From Hygrophila difformis (taxonomy: Eukaryota; Streptophyta; Magnoliopsida; Lamiales; Acanthaceae): a stretch of DNA of 64,000 bases. The position numbers were made by a program, and so were the translations under genes. How positions within the stretch are numbered: position 1 is the stretch's first letter; each line of letters opens with the position of its first letter. Under the pieces are notes generated by a model, which worked only from the letters and a program-made list of their open reading frames with translations, did no database searches and was not told the origin of the DNA. Below, one piece after another: positions 1-9,950 of the stretch. The DNA lies in the NCBI GenBank assembly GCA_030278955.1, contig JAOANR010000014.1, positions 41,243,453 to 41,307,452 on the forward strand, given 5' to 3'.

Positions 1-1425
1 TGTTGTGATTAATGGATTTTGAGGTATTCACAGTGATATGGTGTTTATTTGTATCATCCATGTTGTTTATTATAGGTATGTTTGTGTTAATATATGTATT
101 GTTTCCATGTGTACTGTGGTGTTTTATAGAAAGATAATAGTTGTTATTTGTTCTTAGTCTGTTGTTTTTTTTGTGTGTAATGCTATGAATGGGTATTGTC
201 TGCAGGAAAGAAGAATGGCCCCGAAGAAAAAAAAGTAGTGCAACACAAAAGGAGAGGGTGGGGACTGACCGGTCCGGGAAGAATGAAGCAAAGAAAATGT
301 AGCGAAAGAGAAGAATGAAACACAGGGAAAAAGGGAGCCTGCTGACCTGGTAACCCGGTGCTCGATTTCTATACTTCAAGATGCATTGGCACAGATTGAG
401 GGCCGCATCACTGAGCAGCAACAAATGGCAATAAGGGGGACGCCCTTCCACTACTTTTCAAGGGCAAAGGGTGTATATACTAGCAACACGCGGCTGCAAG
501 CACTCATAGAGTGCTTCAACTTTGAAAAGTGTGTATTCGTGGTGGGAGATGGCATAGTACTTCCCTTCAAGTCATGGGAATTCTCGGTTGTGGTGGGCCT
601 CCATGACAAAGGTGTGTATGTACACCCCAAGTGTTACCAGCGATCAGAGCTCAAAGAGAAGTATTTTGGGAAAAAGGCAAGCGACATCAAAAGGAAACAA
701 TTGATAGAGGTGATGACAAACTTGGCGAGGACAGAAAATGTTGAAGACTTCGCTCGGGCGTTTGTGTTGGTTGTATTCAATACTGTGCTGTTTCCCACAT
801 CCTCCGGCATACTCTCTGAATTCCTTGTCCATCACGTGGGCAAGTTAAATAGATTGGGGGAGTATGCTTGGGGCAATGCCGGGTATCGTTATGTGGTGGA
901 GGCAATGAGAAGTGTTGTTGCTCGTGGGAAGTATACGTTAATGGCTGCACATTAGGGGTACTGGTAAGTATTTTGAAAATATTCATCATCATGATTTACA
1001 CCAGTGTATCTTAAAAACACATATGTTATGCTAAAAAAACAACACTGTTGTTCAGGCCTTAAAAGAAGTTTACCTTCGTCATGTTTTATTTCTATGCAGG
1101 CCTGGTTCTACGAGAGATTTCCCCTCATGGCCACTCCAGCGTCTGAACCAATCATCCCTCGAATGGTCCGTTGGCAATGTAAGCACGGTCGGTTGGAGCA
1201 GTGTAGGGAGGATCTGAAAAAACTCAGGGATTACGATCTAGTGCAATTCGGCATCACACCTCGGGAGTAAAAGTTTACTGTCGACATGGTGGAGACACCG
1301 GCAGAGGTGGTGGTGGCGCGTGCAGAAGGGTTGGTGGATGAGCTGGCCCTTCAGCGAAAACGGCGAAGGCAACCCCGGAAGCAAGGAGACGAAGAGGCTG
1401 AAGAAAAGAAGTTTGATGAAGAGAC
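1..1425 (+). pseudogene. 5' part of ULP1-type MULE protease gene (broken)
   Basis: An intron acceptor (tgtctgcag) ends at about 205. The following exon runs to a donor near 963 and encodes a protein with a GLHDKG-type turn, resembling the variable N-terminal module found before ULP1 domains in plant MULEs. A second exon starts at about 1100 after an acceptor and encodes AWFYERFPLMA...PRMVRW, also typical of these proteins, followed by a lysine/glutamate-rich linker. The exons contain in-frame stops at 284-286 (TGA), 953-955 (TAG) and 1268-1270 (TAA). The frame is then cut at 1425 by the gypsy insertion and resumes at 12594. The gene start lies outside the window. Domain naming is from memory of the family and moderately sure; pseudogene status is seen directly. 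Confidence 0.65.
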
Positions 1426-4038
1426 TGTAACAACCCGATTTTTGGTCACCCAGGTCGGGATGTCACCGCCACATCTCCCTAGTAAGACACGGTTTCTCCG
1501 AGCTTACTAAAGAGATGCAAGGCTAGGTATTGCAGTATTTAAAAATATTTAAATCATTCAAGATAGCCCATACAATATAATTTGAAAACAATAATAGTAT
1601 AGCGCAGCGGAAATAATTGGTTTAGTATAGTATCGCAGCGGAAAATATAAATAGGGCCGACATGGCCAAAACACGGGTTAAACAGGCCCGTTCATAATAT
1701 AGTCTAAAGTATGAATTTAAAAGCAAAATAACGTTTCCCAAAATCCCATGCATGAATCGTGCTCACACATGCTCATTCCACATATTCTGTAAGAAAAGGA
1801 ATAAAAATGGTTTTGGTCAGCAAATTTGCTGAGTAAGTTAACACATGCATGGTCGTAGGGTTTAAAAGCCATTAATTTAATAATTTAATGAAAGCATGCT
1901 AATAACATAATATTTAATTTAATCTAATCAACTATCCAATAGCATAATTTATCTCAGGGCTCTATTTAATAACACATATCGCATGGTTTAAGATAAAAGC
2001 CATAATTTAAATAAAGCATTCAAATAATTTAATTGGACAACAACATAATTTAATCTAATTGAATTTAATTTAAAATCCCCATTACATTCCCGATTTTATA
2101 TTTCAAAGTTTCACGATAGCATCGCGATGTCAACAAGTTTAGCCGGTAGCCCGGCGGCCGCAACCGTATCAGCCATACCCAGTACCACTCCGGAGCCTCG
2201 GGAAACCCATACGGATATTCACGAGAGTGTAGGCTCTATATTTTGCCGTTTAGGCAATATCACATTTCAAGTTTAGCGCGCGGGGTCACCATCGTCCATT
2301 AAGGCATGAAGTGAAGCAGTTAGGGGGCACCCTGCAGAGCACTCATCCCTAATTTTAATTTATCAAGTTTGCAAGGGGATTTAGTTTTTAAAACTCTGAT
2401 TTCAATTGTATTTGTTTAACAATAATATCTCAACTTGTTTCAACCCTAAAGGTTAATTCCATGTTTCAACAAGATTTCAAGATTTCGTTTCCGGTAAACC
2501 ACAGTTTACTCTAAAATTCGTCTAAAATCAGATTTAATTCCAAAAATTCCAAAATTTTACGTCTGACTCCGAAACGTCGAGATCTACAACTTTCGTGTTT
2601 TAACTTTTTCAATCCGAGATACCTAAATAGGTCAAAATCACCAATTTTCGCAGAAGAATAATTCTGTCCGAATCTAATGTATCACAGTTTAAAGATTTCG
2701 AATTCTACCACAGCAATTCAACTCCAAATTTGATGAAATTTGACAGAGATCATCTTAAGGCAATTATCTACGACTTTCATGTTCGGCCAAAGATCTAAAA
2801 CAGTCTAGATCCTATGTCAAAAATGTGATCAAGATCATTCCTAAGTTCTGTCAAGAATTTCAAGATCTAGATTCAAGCAGTTCGGTTTCGATGGGTTTTC
2901 ACATATCAAATCGTCTCTAAACATTCTCAAAAATTTACAGTAGCTAGATCTAAGTCTTAGGAATGTTTTTTGTGTTTTAAGTTTTTCCGTTTGAGTTCGT
3001 TTTAAGGTTCGGAAAAATTCATCAAATCTGTTGCGTCGGTAGAAAGTAATAATTGACAGATTTCCGATTTCTTGTTAATCTTTTAGTTTTGAATGTTTTA
3101 ATTCATCCCAAAACCATGTAAGAGTTAACTTACAGAGTTTATGAACGTCGGGGATCGTCTATTCGAAGGCGTGGCTTCCCGTCCACCGTTTCTCCTCTCC
3201 GTTCGTCGGGTTCTACGATCTAGATCCAATACGAGGTGTAGAAGAGAAAAGAAGAAGATTAGGATTCATTTTCGAATCGTTTATTGAACAAGGATTGGAT
3301 CGAGACTTACCACGACTATGGAGATCTGTAGAAAAATTCGTCCAACAGCGTTCGTCTTGGTTTCGTGCCTCCGACGACTCCGGATTTAGGGTTTCGAATG
3401 GGTAGAAGGTTGTAGGGTTTTGTAAACTTGTTCGGGGCTCCCAAGGGGTTTATTTATAGATTTCCCAAGCCCTAGGGCGTCCAACATCTGACCTAAGGGT
3501 CTTGGGTCGAGAGATGTTCAACCGAAAGTCGAAAAATCCGCGTTCGGGCGAGAGATTCACGCAACGGGTGAATCTGTCGTGTGGCGCGGTCGTGGCACGC
3601 TCTCCCTTGTTTGACCGCGCGGCCACCGCGCGACACTCGCCTGGACTTCGGTCCGGGCGGGTCGTGCGATCCGTCGTGCTTTTCCGCCTCTCTTTCGAGT
3701 TTCTATCCCTCTATGCTCCCGAATTCCGATTTCCGGGGTATCTTCGGGTTTCTACTTTTTCTCTAAATTTTTACTCGGGTCTAATTGGATGTTTGGACTC
3801 GAATTCTCGAGTTCATTAGTCGGGTTTCGGTGTACAATTTATCTACCTTTAATAATTCTTTTATTTAATTAAATTCCTTTAATTCATTTTTAAGTTAAAT
3901 CTCATTTTCTCATTTCCTTATCTTTATTTATTTATTTATTTGCTGGATTCATTTATTTATTTATGGTATTTATTTTATTTATTATTTATTTATTTAATTA
4001 TTGTTTTAATTTATGTTGGAAAATTCTCGGGTATTACA
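1426..4038 (-). repeat. 3' LTR of the Tekay-like element
   Basis: This 2,613-bp repeat is nearly identical to 9951-12588. It starts directly after GAGAC and ends at TATTACA, next to the polypurine tract. A minus-strand TATA box (CTATAAATA) lies at 3451-3459. The open frames inside it, such as 3502-3819, recur in both LTRs, have no recognisable domain and are probably not genes. The rest is AT-rich, ending in a run of TTTATTTA repeats at about 3920-4000. Confidence 0.93.
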
Positions 4039-4053
4039 GTCTACCCTCCTTAA
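4039..4053 (-). other. Polypurine tract of the Tekay-like element
   Basis: On the minus strand this reads TTAAGGAGGGTAGAC and lies directly against the 3' LTR, where plus-strand DNA synthesis is primed. The second chromovirus family in this window has the same core (AAGGAGGGTAGA). Confidence 0.85.
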
Positions 4054-4275
4054 TAATCAACTTCGTCCTCGAAGTTGTGTTTCGGCTTTTCTTGTGCTAA
4101 GGTCTTGTGTTTGTTTTATTATGTTGTGACTGAACTTAGAATTAAAACTTCTAAGCTGCCTACGTACCCGGTGAAGGGATCAAGCCATAACGTAGTTCAA
4201 AAGTTTACAAAAGTGTACGAAAAATAGGTGGTCAATAATAGGTGGTATGACATCCTCTCCCCCTTAAGACTGCAG
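4054..4275. other. Short 3' untranslated stretch of the Tekay-like element
   Basis: This lies between the pol stop and the polypurine tract, and I see no gene in it. It contains CCTCGAAG/CTTCGAGG-type sequence near 4065, which also occurs near the 3' end of the second chromovirus family at about 28870. Confidence 0.5.
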
Positions 4276-6553
4276 TTATGTCCCCATAACTGTGTCGGTA
4301 TCGGTTTGGAACAATGTCGGGTAGCGTTCTCTCATGTCGGATTCTACTTCCCAAGTTGCCGTCTCACTCTCGTGGTTTGACCAAAGAACCTTGATCATTT
4401 TGACGGTTTTGTTCCTCGTTACTCGTTCCTTAGTTTCAAGAATACGCACTGGAACTTCTTCGTAAGTCAAGTCTTCATCGAGCTCAATTATCTCCGGTTG
4501 AAGTACATGTGTCGGGTCCGGCACATACTTCTTTAGTTGCGAGACATGGAAGACATTATGAACTCTATCTAAGTGTGGCGGCAAAGCCAATCGGTAGGCT
4601 AGAGTTCCGACTCGTTCTAGAATTTCGTAAGGTCCTATATATCGAGGACTTAACTTCCCTCGTTTGCCAAAGCGCATCACCCCCTTCATGGGTGATATCT
4701 TTAGCATGATCCTATCTCCCACTTGAAATTCTAGGTCTCGTCGTCTCACGTCGGCATAACTCTTTTGACGGTCTTGTGCGGCTTTCATCTTTCCTTGAAT
4801 CACTTTGATTTGTTGAGCCATGTCTTCGATAAGTTGTGGTCCCACTACCACGGACTTATCGTTTTCTTCCCAGCTCAACGGGCTTCGGCACTTTCGTCCA
4901 TACAACGCCTCGAAAGGTGCCATGCCGATGCTAGCATGGTAGCTATTATTATAGGAAAACTCAATCAAGGGTAAATGAGATTCCCAATTTCCTTTGAAAT
5001 CCAACACACATGCTCTTAGCATGTCTTCTAGTGTTTGGATTGTTCTCTCGGTTTGACCATCCGTCATCGGGTGGAATGTGGTGCTCATTTTGATTTGAGT
5101 ACCGAGATCTTTTTGTAACTCTGTCCAGAAATGAGAGACAAATCTACTGTCTCTATCGGAAATGATATCATGCGGTACTCCATGTCGTCGTACCACATTA
5201 TCAATGTAGGCTCGGGCCAATTGGTCCATAGTCCACGTGTCTTTCATTGGGATAAATATGGCTGTCTTCGTTAGCCTATCCACAATCACCCAAATCTTGT
5301 TCATGCCTTTAGGTGATCGGGGTAATCCCGAGACAAAGTCCATTGAGATGCTATCCCACTTCCAACTTGGAATCTCTAGTGGTTGCATCAATCCTAAGGG
5401 TTTATGTCGCACTGCCTTAACCTTTTGGCAGGTGAGACATCTCGCCACGAAATTTGCCACTTCCTTCTTCATTCCCGGCCACCAATAGATCTTCTTCAGA
5501 TCTTTGTATAGCTTGTCACCTCCGGGATGTACGGAATATGGCGTGTTGTGCCCTTCCTCCATCAACCTTTGCTTCAACTCGGCACATTTGAGGGGCACAC
5601 ACCATCTCCCTTTAAAACGGATGCTTCCATCCTCGTGGACAGCAAATCCTATTGCCTTTCCTTTGGCAATATACTCTTTTATCTTCTCGAGTTTCGGGTC
5701 GCCCGGTTGAGCGAGTCGAATCTCGTCCAATATTGGAGTTTCTACGACCATGGCATTGACCGTTTCTCTCACTGTGCCAGGATGCACAAGTTCTAGCTCC
5801 AATCTTGCCAATTCCATGTACAATGCCGGCGGAATTACCAACGAGTTTGTCACGTGTTGGGTTTTCCGACTTCGGGCATCGGCTACCACATTCGCCTTCC
5901 CCTCGTGGTATGCTATCTCTAAATCGTAGTCTTTAATAAGTTCCAACCACCTTCGCTGTCTTAAATTCAACTCCTTCTGAGTGAATATATATTTCAAGCT
6001 CTTGTGGTCGGTGAACATTCGACACTTCCGCCCATAAAGATAATGTCTCCATATCTTTAAAGCGAAAACGACCGCTGCCAACTCCAGGTCGTGGGTCGGA
6101 TAATTCTCCTCGTGGGGTTTTAGTTGGCGTGATGCATACACTACGACTCTCGAGTCTTGCATCAAGACACAACCTAAACCTTCCTTCGAAGCATCTATAT
6201 ATACTTCGAAGTCACCATTCTTTGATGGTAGTGTTAATACGGGTGTGGTTGTGTGTCGTTTCTTCAACTCTTGAAACGCAGTCTCACATGCTTCGGCCCA
6301 CTCGTATTTTGCTCCTTTCTTCAGTAGCTGGGTCAAAGGTCGTGCAATCCTTAAAAAGTCCTTCACAAATCGTCTATAATATCCGGCTAATCCAAGGAAA
6401 CTCCTTATTTCCGTTGGACTCTTCGGAGTTGTCCATTCAGTCACGGCAGGAACTTTTGCCGGATCCACTGATACTCCGTCAGCGGATACTATGTGTCCGA
6501 GGAAATGCCACTTCTTTCAACCAGAAATCGCATTTGGACAATTTTCCGTATAG
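4276..6553 (-). CDS. Partial gypsy pol: RT end, RNase H, integrase, chromodomain
   Basis: A 730-residue frame runs from about 6468 to 4276. It contains the end of the RT thumb ([13 protein letters not shown], residues 22-34), RNase H with acidic residues D92, E129, D154 and D197, and the integrase zinc finger H307/H314/C344/C347. The integrase core has D377, D438 and E474 with the expected 35-residue D-E spacing. A chromodomain-like tail at about 670-725 includes ATWE. RNase H reads VADARSRK where VADALSRK is usual. There is no true start here: the frame continues upstream as RT ([14 protein letters not shown]) after a one-base frameshift near 6508, and RT homology stops near 6553. Gag, protease and most of RT are absent, so no functional polyprotein is expected. 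Only the downstream enzymes remain open. Confidence 0.9.
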
Positions 6554-6589
6554 CTGGTCGAGTAAACAATGGAAGGTAAAAAAAAACAA

Positions 6590-6700
6590 ACAATTTTCGA
6601 GGCTCGCGCGGTGCCCGCGCGGTGGCGCGCGGCGACCGCGCGGCCAGGGCAGTTCGAAAAAAACTGCTCGCGCGGAGCGCGAGCCATTCCGCCCCATTTC
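6590..6700 (+). promoter_or_regulatory. GC-rich putative promoter/leader of the antisense accessory gene
   Basis: A run of GCGCGG/CCGCGC repeats and short palindromes stands out against AT-rich surroundings. It precedes a pyrimidine-rich 5' leader and a plausible intron (donor AAG|GTATGC at 6789, acceptor CTGCAG at 7383). The 13-mer GACCGCGCGGCCA at 6634-6646 recurs exactly in both LTRs (3613-3625 and 12138-12150). Promoter activity is inferred only. Confidence 0.35.
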
Positions 6701-7420
6701 CGCTTCCGAGGCTTCTTCTAGTTTTCTCTCAAATTCGTTCTCTCATTCCCCGATTCTCTCACTCCCGGCTTCGATTTTCCTTTGCAAGGTATGCGTCTAC
6801 TACTTCTATTTGTCAATTTCAGATTTTATGTCTTGTTTAGCCTTAATCTTTGGGTGAATTTCAAAATTAGGGTTTAGGGACAAGAATTGGGGGTTTGTTG
6901 TTTTTGGACTTAATTGTGCAATTAGCGAGTTTGGGCGATACTTGGTGTTATTTTTGTTGATTAGGAAGTATTTATGCAACAATGTCTGCCTAGTTTGAGG
7001 AAGTTTTTACTAGATTCCATACTTTAAGGAAAGCATGAATCTCCCGATTTGTATTGGTATTGTGGGCATGCGGATGAGTTCTTTGTCGTTGTTTTGTGCC
7101 CTATTATGATGATAAGTTATTGCCTAAGCAATTGTTTTGATTTGGGGACGTTCCCCATGTGTTTACAAGTAAACTTTGGTCTTGATTTACTGCGCACTCA
7201 ACGTGTTTGACGAAATGTCCCAAAGAGATTTGGGACTTTTCTAGACATAGTCTTGGTTTGGTTATCTTCTTGATTGCTCGTGTTAGAGCTCACACTTCAT
7301 GTTCTTGTGTTTTCTAGATTATGCTTAATGTAATTGCCGTGTAGGATTTATCCTTACATTTGGTATTGGTTGGATATCTGCAGGATGCTGCTTTTACTAT
7401 GGGTTGTTTTGACGTCACTC

Positions 7421-8699
7421 ATGTGTCCCCCGAGGACCAGGAGACGAGTTGCTCAGCGCGATGAGGCTGGTCCTAGCACGGCCGCTCCGGCGATGCCTGA
7501 TTTTGATGAGAGCGAGTCCGAGGAGGACGAGGAGCAGCGGGGCCCTAAGCTCAAGGGTCTTCCCGACGAGGTGCGTCCCCATCGACACGACAGCTATCGG
7601 TTTGCTACTATGGCCTCTCAGGAGTTCTATTTCGACGAGCTTCGTCGGAACAGGTCTTATGTCCCGGAGAGAGGCATGGATCCTCGCCATATGGACGACG
7701 ACAGGGTTATTCCAGTTTTGGGTCTTCTTCAGTGGACTGGACTTGCGCGCCATCCCGAGGGCATCGCTTCTGGGTATTTAGCTATGGAGGTCATCGCCAA
7801 CATCGGCGGTCTCGGGGAGAACAACGACTTGTCTCGAGTCTGGGTTCGGGGTCGCCATCTAGATTTCAGTGCTCGGGCGATCAACGTCTACTTCGGCCTT
7901 CCTGCCACAGCCTGAGGGTCGTATACCCCCGCCTGCGTGGGGCGTTTTATGCACCTTGATGGCTCCTTAGCTCGAGCATGATCATGAGCTGCGGTTGACG
8001 ATGATGGACTCCCCGTGGCGCGAGCTTGCTCAGATATGGTTAGGCCGTGTCCGACCGATCACCCGGAGCCATATTGTTATAGACCACGTCTATGAGACCA
8101 TCTGCTTTCTCGCCCGAGGTGGTAGGGTGAATGTTGGGGCTTGTATCGCGGACAACCTGAGGGGTATGCGCCGAGGACGAGGGAGCAGGGTGATTACCCA
8201 CGTTCATCTTATTTGCGGCATGTGTGCAGCTCAGGGGATCCGTACGTCACCAGAGACGGATCCTTACGAGCTAACCGCTGGCGGTTACTACCATATTCCT
8301 ACCTACGCCCCTCGACGCAGTGCTCTTCGACGTGGGGCTCCTCCGGCTGTCCTTCGCCCGGAGCCCAACGGTGATGGTTTGATTCTATTTGTCCCTCCTG
8401 AGCAGCCACCTCCGCCTCCCATGGTTCCCCAGCAGGGTGCGGAGATGCCGCAGATTGTTCAGATGCTGCAGGGTATGCAGCTTAGTATGGATGCGGGGTT
8501 TGCTCGTATGGACGCTGGGTTTGCAGCCGGGCAGGCTCGCTACGACGCTCTGGATGCCAGGATGGATCTATACCAGGCTCGCATGGATACGATCACTACG
8601 AGACAGCGGGAGCAGCAGGCCTCCATGACCGACATGTACGCCTACATGCGTCAGATGGACGAGTATATGCGTCGTCAGTTCCCGCCTCCCGACCAGTGA
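7421..8699 (+). pseudogene. Antisense accessory gene of the plant-transposon accessory-protein family, broken
   Basis: This lies on the opposite strand to the retrotransposon that contains it. The likely start is the ATG at 7421 (MCPPRTRRR), just after an intron of 6789-7383. An acidic patch (SESEEDEEQ) is followed by a conserved core: LLQWTGL, VWVRGRHLDFSARAINVYFGLP, then HVYETICFL and VNVGACIAD. The tail is proline-rich, with a coiled coil built on repeated MDAGFA/RMD units. Layout and motifs match the 405-aa protein at 49956-51173, which I believe is the 'putative plant transposon protein' family (PF20167 from memory). The frame is broken by a TGA at 7913-7915 and a shift before 7995. Full length would be about 425 residues, close to the intact relative. 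The function is unknown. Confidence 0.6.
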
Positions 8700-9012
8700 T
8701 CCTTTGTTTCCGCGTTTCCATCTAGGCTTGCTGTAGTAGTGTTTTATTTAGTTGTTTTCTTATGGACTGTACAAGGATGATCTTGCTGATTATGTTTCGC
8801 AGTTTAGGTTTCCGTTGTATCCTTGTTGTCTGATTTGACTGTTATCATTTAGAGAAAATGCGGTGGAACTGCTCTGGTTTGTTTTTTTTTTTTCAATAAT
8901 TTTTGGGCTGAAGAATTCCAAAAAAAAATCAACTCGCATTTCATTCCTTTAAAAGAAATTTAATACAAGTAATAGGATGCGCAAAATAAATGTACTATCT
9001 AAGATAAAGTAT
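8700..9012. other. 3' flank of the antisense gene
   Basis: This stretch is AT-rich with a T-run near 8880 and an A-run at about 8921-8929. No gene is seen. The second junction between the antisense segment and the retrotransposon body probably falls between about 8900 and 9000. Confidence 0.4.
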
Positions 9013-9612
9013 CTAAAAGATCTCTGTATCCTCTGGCAGAGTAGCGGGGTCTTCCATAGGATCATCCTCATCAGAGACCTGGCCGGTGCCCAAGGGTCCA
9101 TGAAACACTGGGGATGGTGGATCAACGGCTTCCGGCACTGGGTCCGGTGACTCCTCCAGATGGTTCTTCACGGGGCTCGGGTTTGGCGACGGGCGGACCA
9201 TGTGGGGCCAGAGCCCAAGGGTTCCGTAGCATCCATGGATAAGGCCGGATGGGCTCTCCACTGGGAGTGTTGGGCTTCGTGGTCCCATCAAGTGGTCTTC
9301 CACAGGGCTATATGGTACTACTATGTCAGTGAGGTCAAGCAGGTCCGTCCCTAGATCCTCGACTCTATCTATCACAGCATCGCTCCGTTAGGTGAGTTTT
9401 TGCACTTGAGTTTCTAAGTCTTTTATGCGATCATGATCAGCGGCTCTCAAGTTCAGGAAGTGCTGGAGGTCAGCTTCCCTTAAGTCTCCCATTTGGTGCA
9501 GATTTGCCTCCAAGTGAGCTATACGATTTTTCATTTGTTGTATGGTTTGTTGGGTGTCAAGGTGAGCGTTCATCATCTTGACCATCAACTGCATCATGTC
9601 TTGACTAGCCAT
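9013..9612 (-). pseudogene. Remnant gag start of the Tekay-like element
   Basis: A minus-strand frame begins with ATG at 9612 (MASQDMMQLMVKM) and forms a coiled-coil-like segment rich in leucine and glutamine, stopping at 9388. A second frame at 9375-9013 is proline- and acid-rich. Position just inside the primer site and the coiled coil suit the N-terminus of a gypsy gag. No capsid core or zinc knuckle follows. The two frames are separated by a stop, so this is a stub. Confidence 0.5.
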
Positions 9613-9637
9613 CTAGCGCAAGCAAGAGATCTAAGTT

Positions 9638-9732
9638 AATATTCGCCAAGATTCTAAGTTCAATTCGCCAAGATTCTAGGTTCGAATTTCGCCAAGATTC
9701 TAAGTTCAAGTTCGCCAAGATCCTAAGTTCAT
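9638..9732 (-). repeat. Short tandem repeat in the element leader
   Basis: Four imperfect copies of a unit of about 22-24 bp contain TTCGCCAAGATTCTAAG on the + strand. They lie between the primer site and the gag start, in the untranslated leader. Confidence 0.8.
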
Positions 9733-9935
9733 AGGAGAGATGCAATATGCAAATGCAAATGATGATTTCCCCCCAAAAATAATTTAATGCAATATATATA
9801 TATTTTTTTTTCCATGGGTTTTAAAATAAAAATTTTCCATGGAAATAATACTTTAAAATTTAAAATAATAATCAAAACATTAATAATAGTTTAAAAATAA
9901 TAATGGTTTAAAAATAATAGTTTAAAAATAGCCGG
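9733..9935. other. AT-rich untranslated leader of the Tekay-like element
   Basis: Low-complexity TTTAAAATAATAAT-type sequence lies between the leader tandem repeat and the primer site. No gene is seen. Confidence 0.6.
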
Positions 9936-9947
9936 GCTCTGATACCA
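9936..9947 (-). other. Primer binding site (initiator Met tRNA)
   Basis: On the minus strand this reads TGGTATCAGAGC, complementary to the 3' end of plant initiator methionine tRNA, three bases from the LTR end. It fixes the element's orientation. Confidence 0.9.
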
Positions 9948-9950
9948 ACT

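Noticed and set aside
3502..3819. 105-aa open frame in the LTR, repeated at 12027-12344, as a gene
   Set aside because: It is the same frame in both LTRs, GC-rich, with no domain, and lies across the U3 region on the strand opposite to the element. It is more likely an accident of composition.
4509..5796. Several plus-strand frames opposite the gypsy pol
   Set aside because: They are shadows of the intact 730-residue minus-strand frame, with no recognisable domain.
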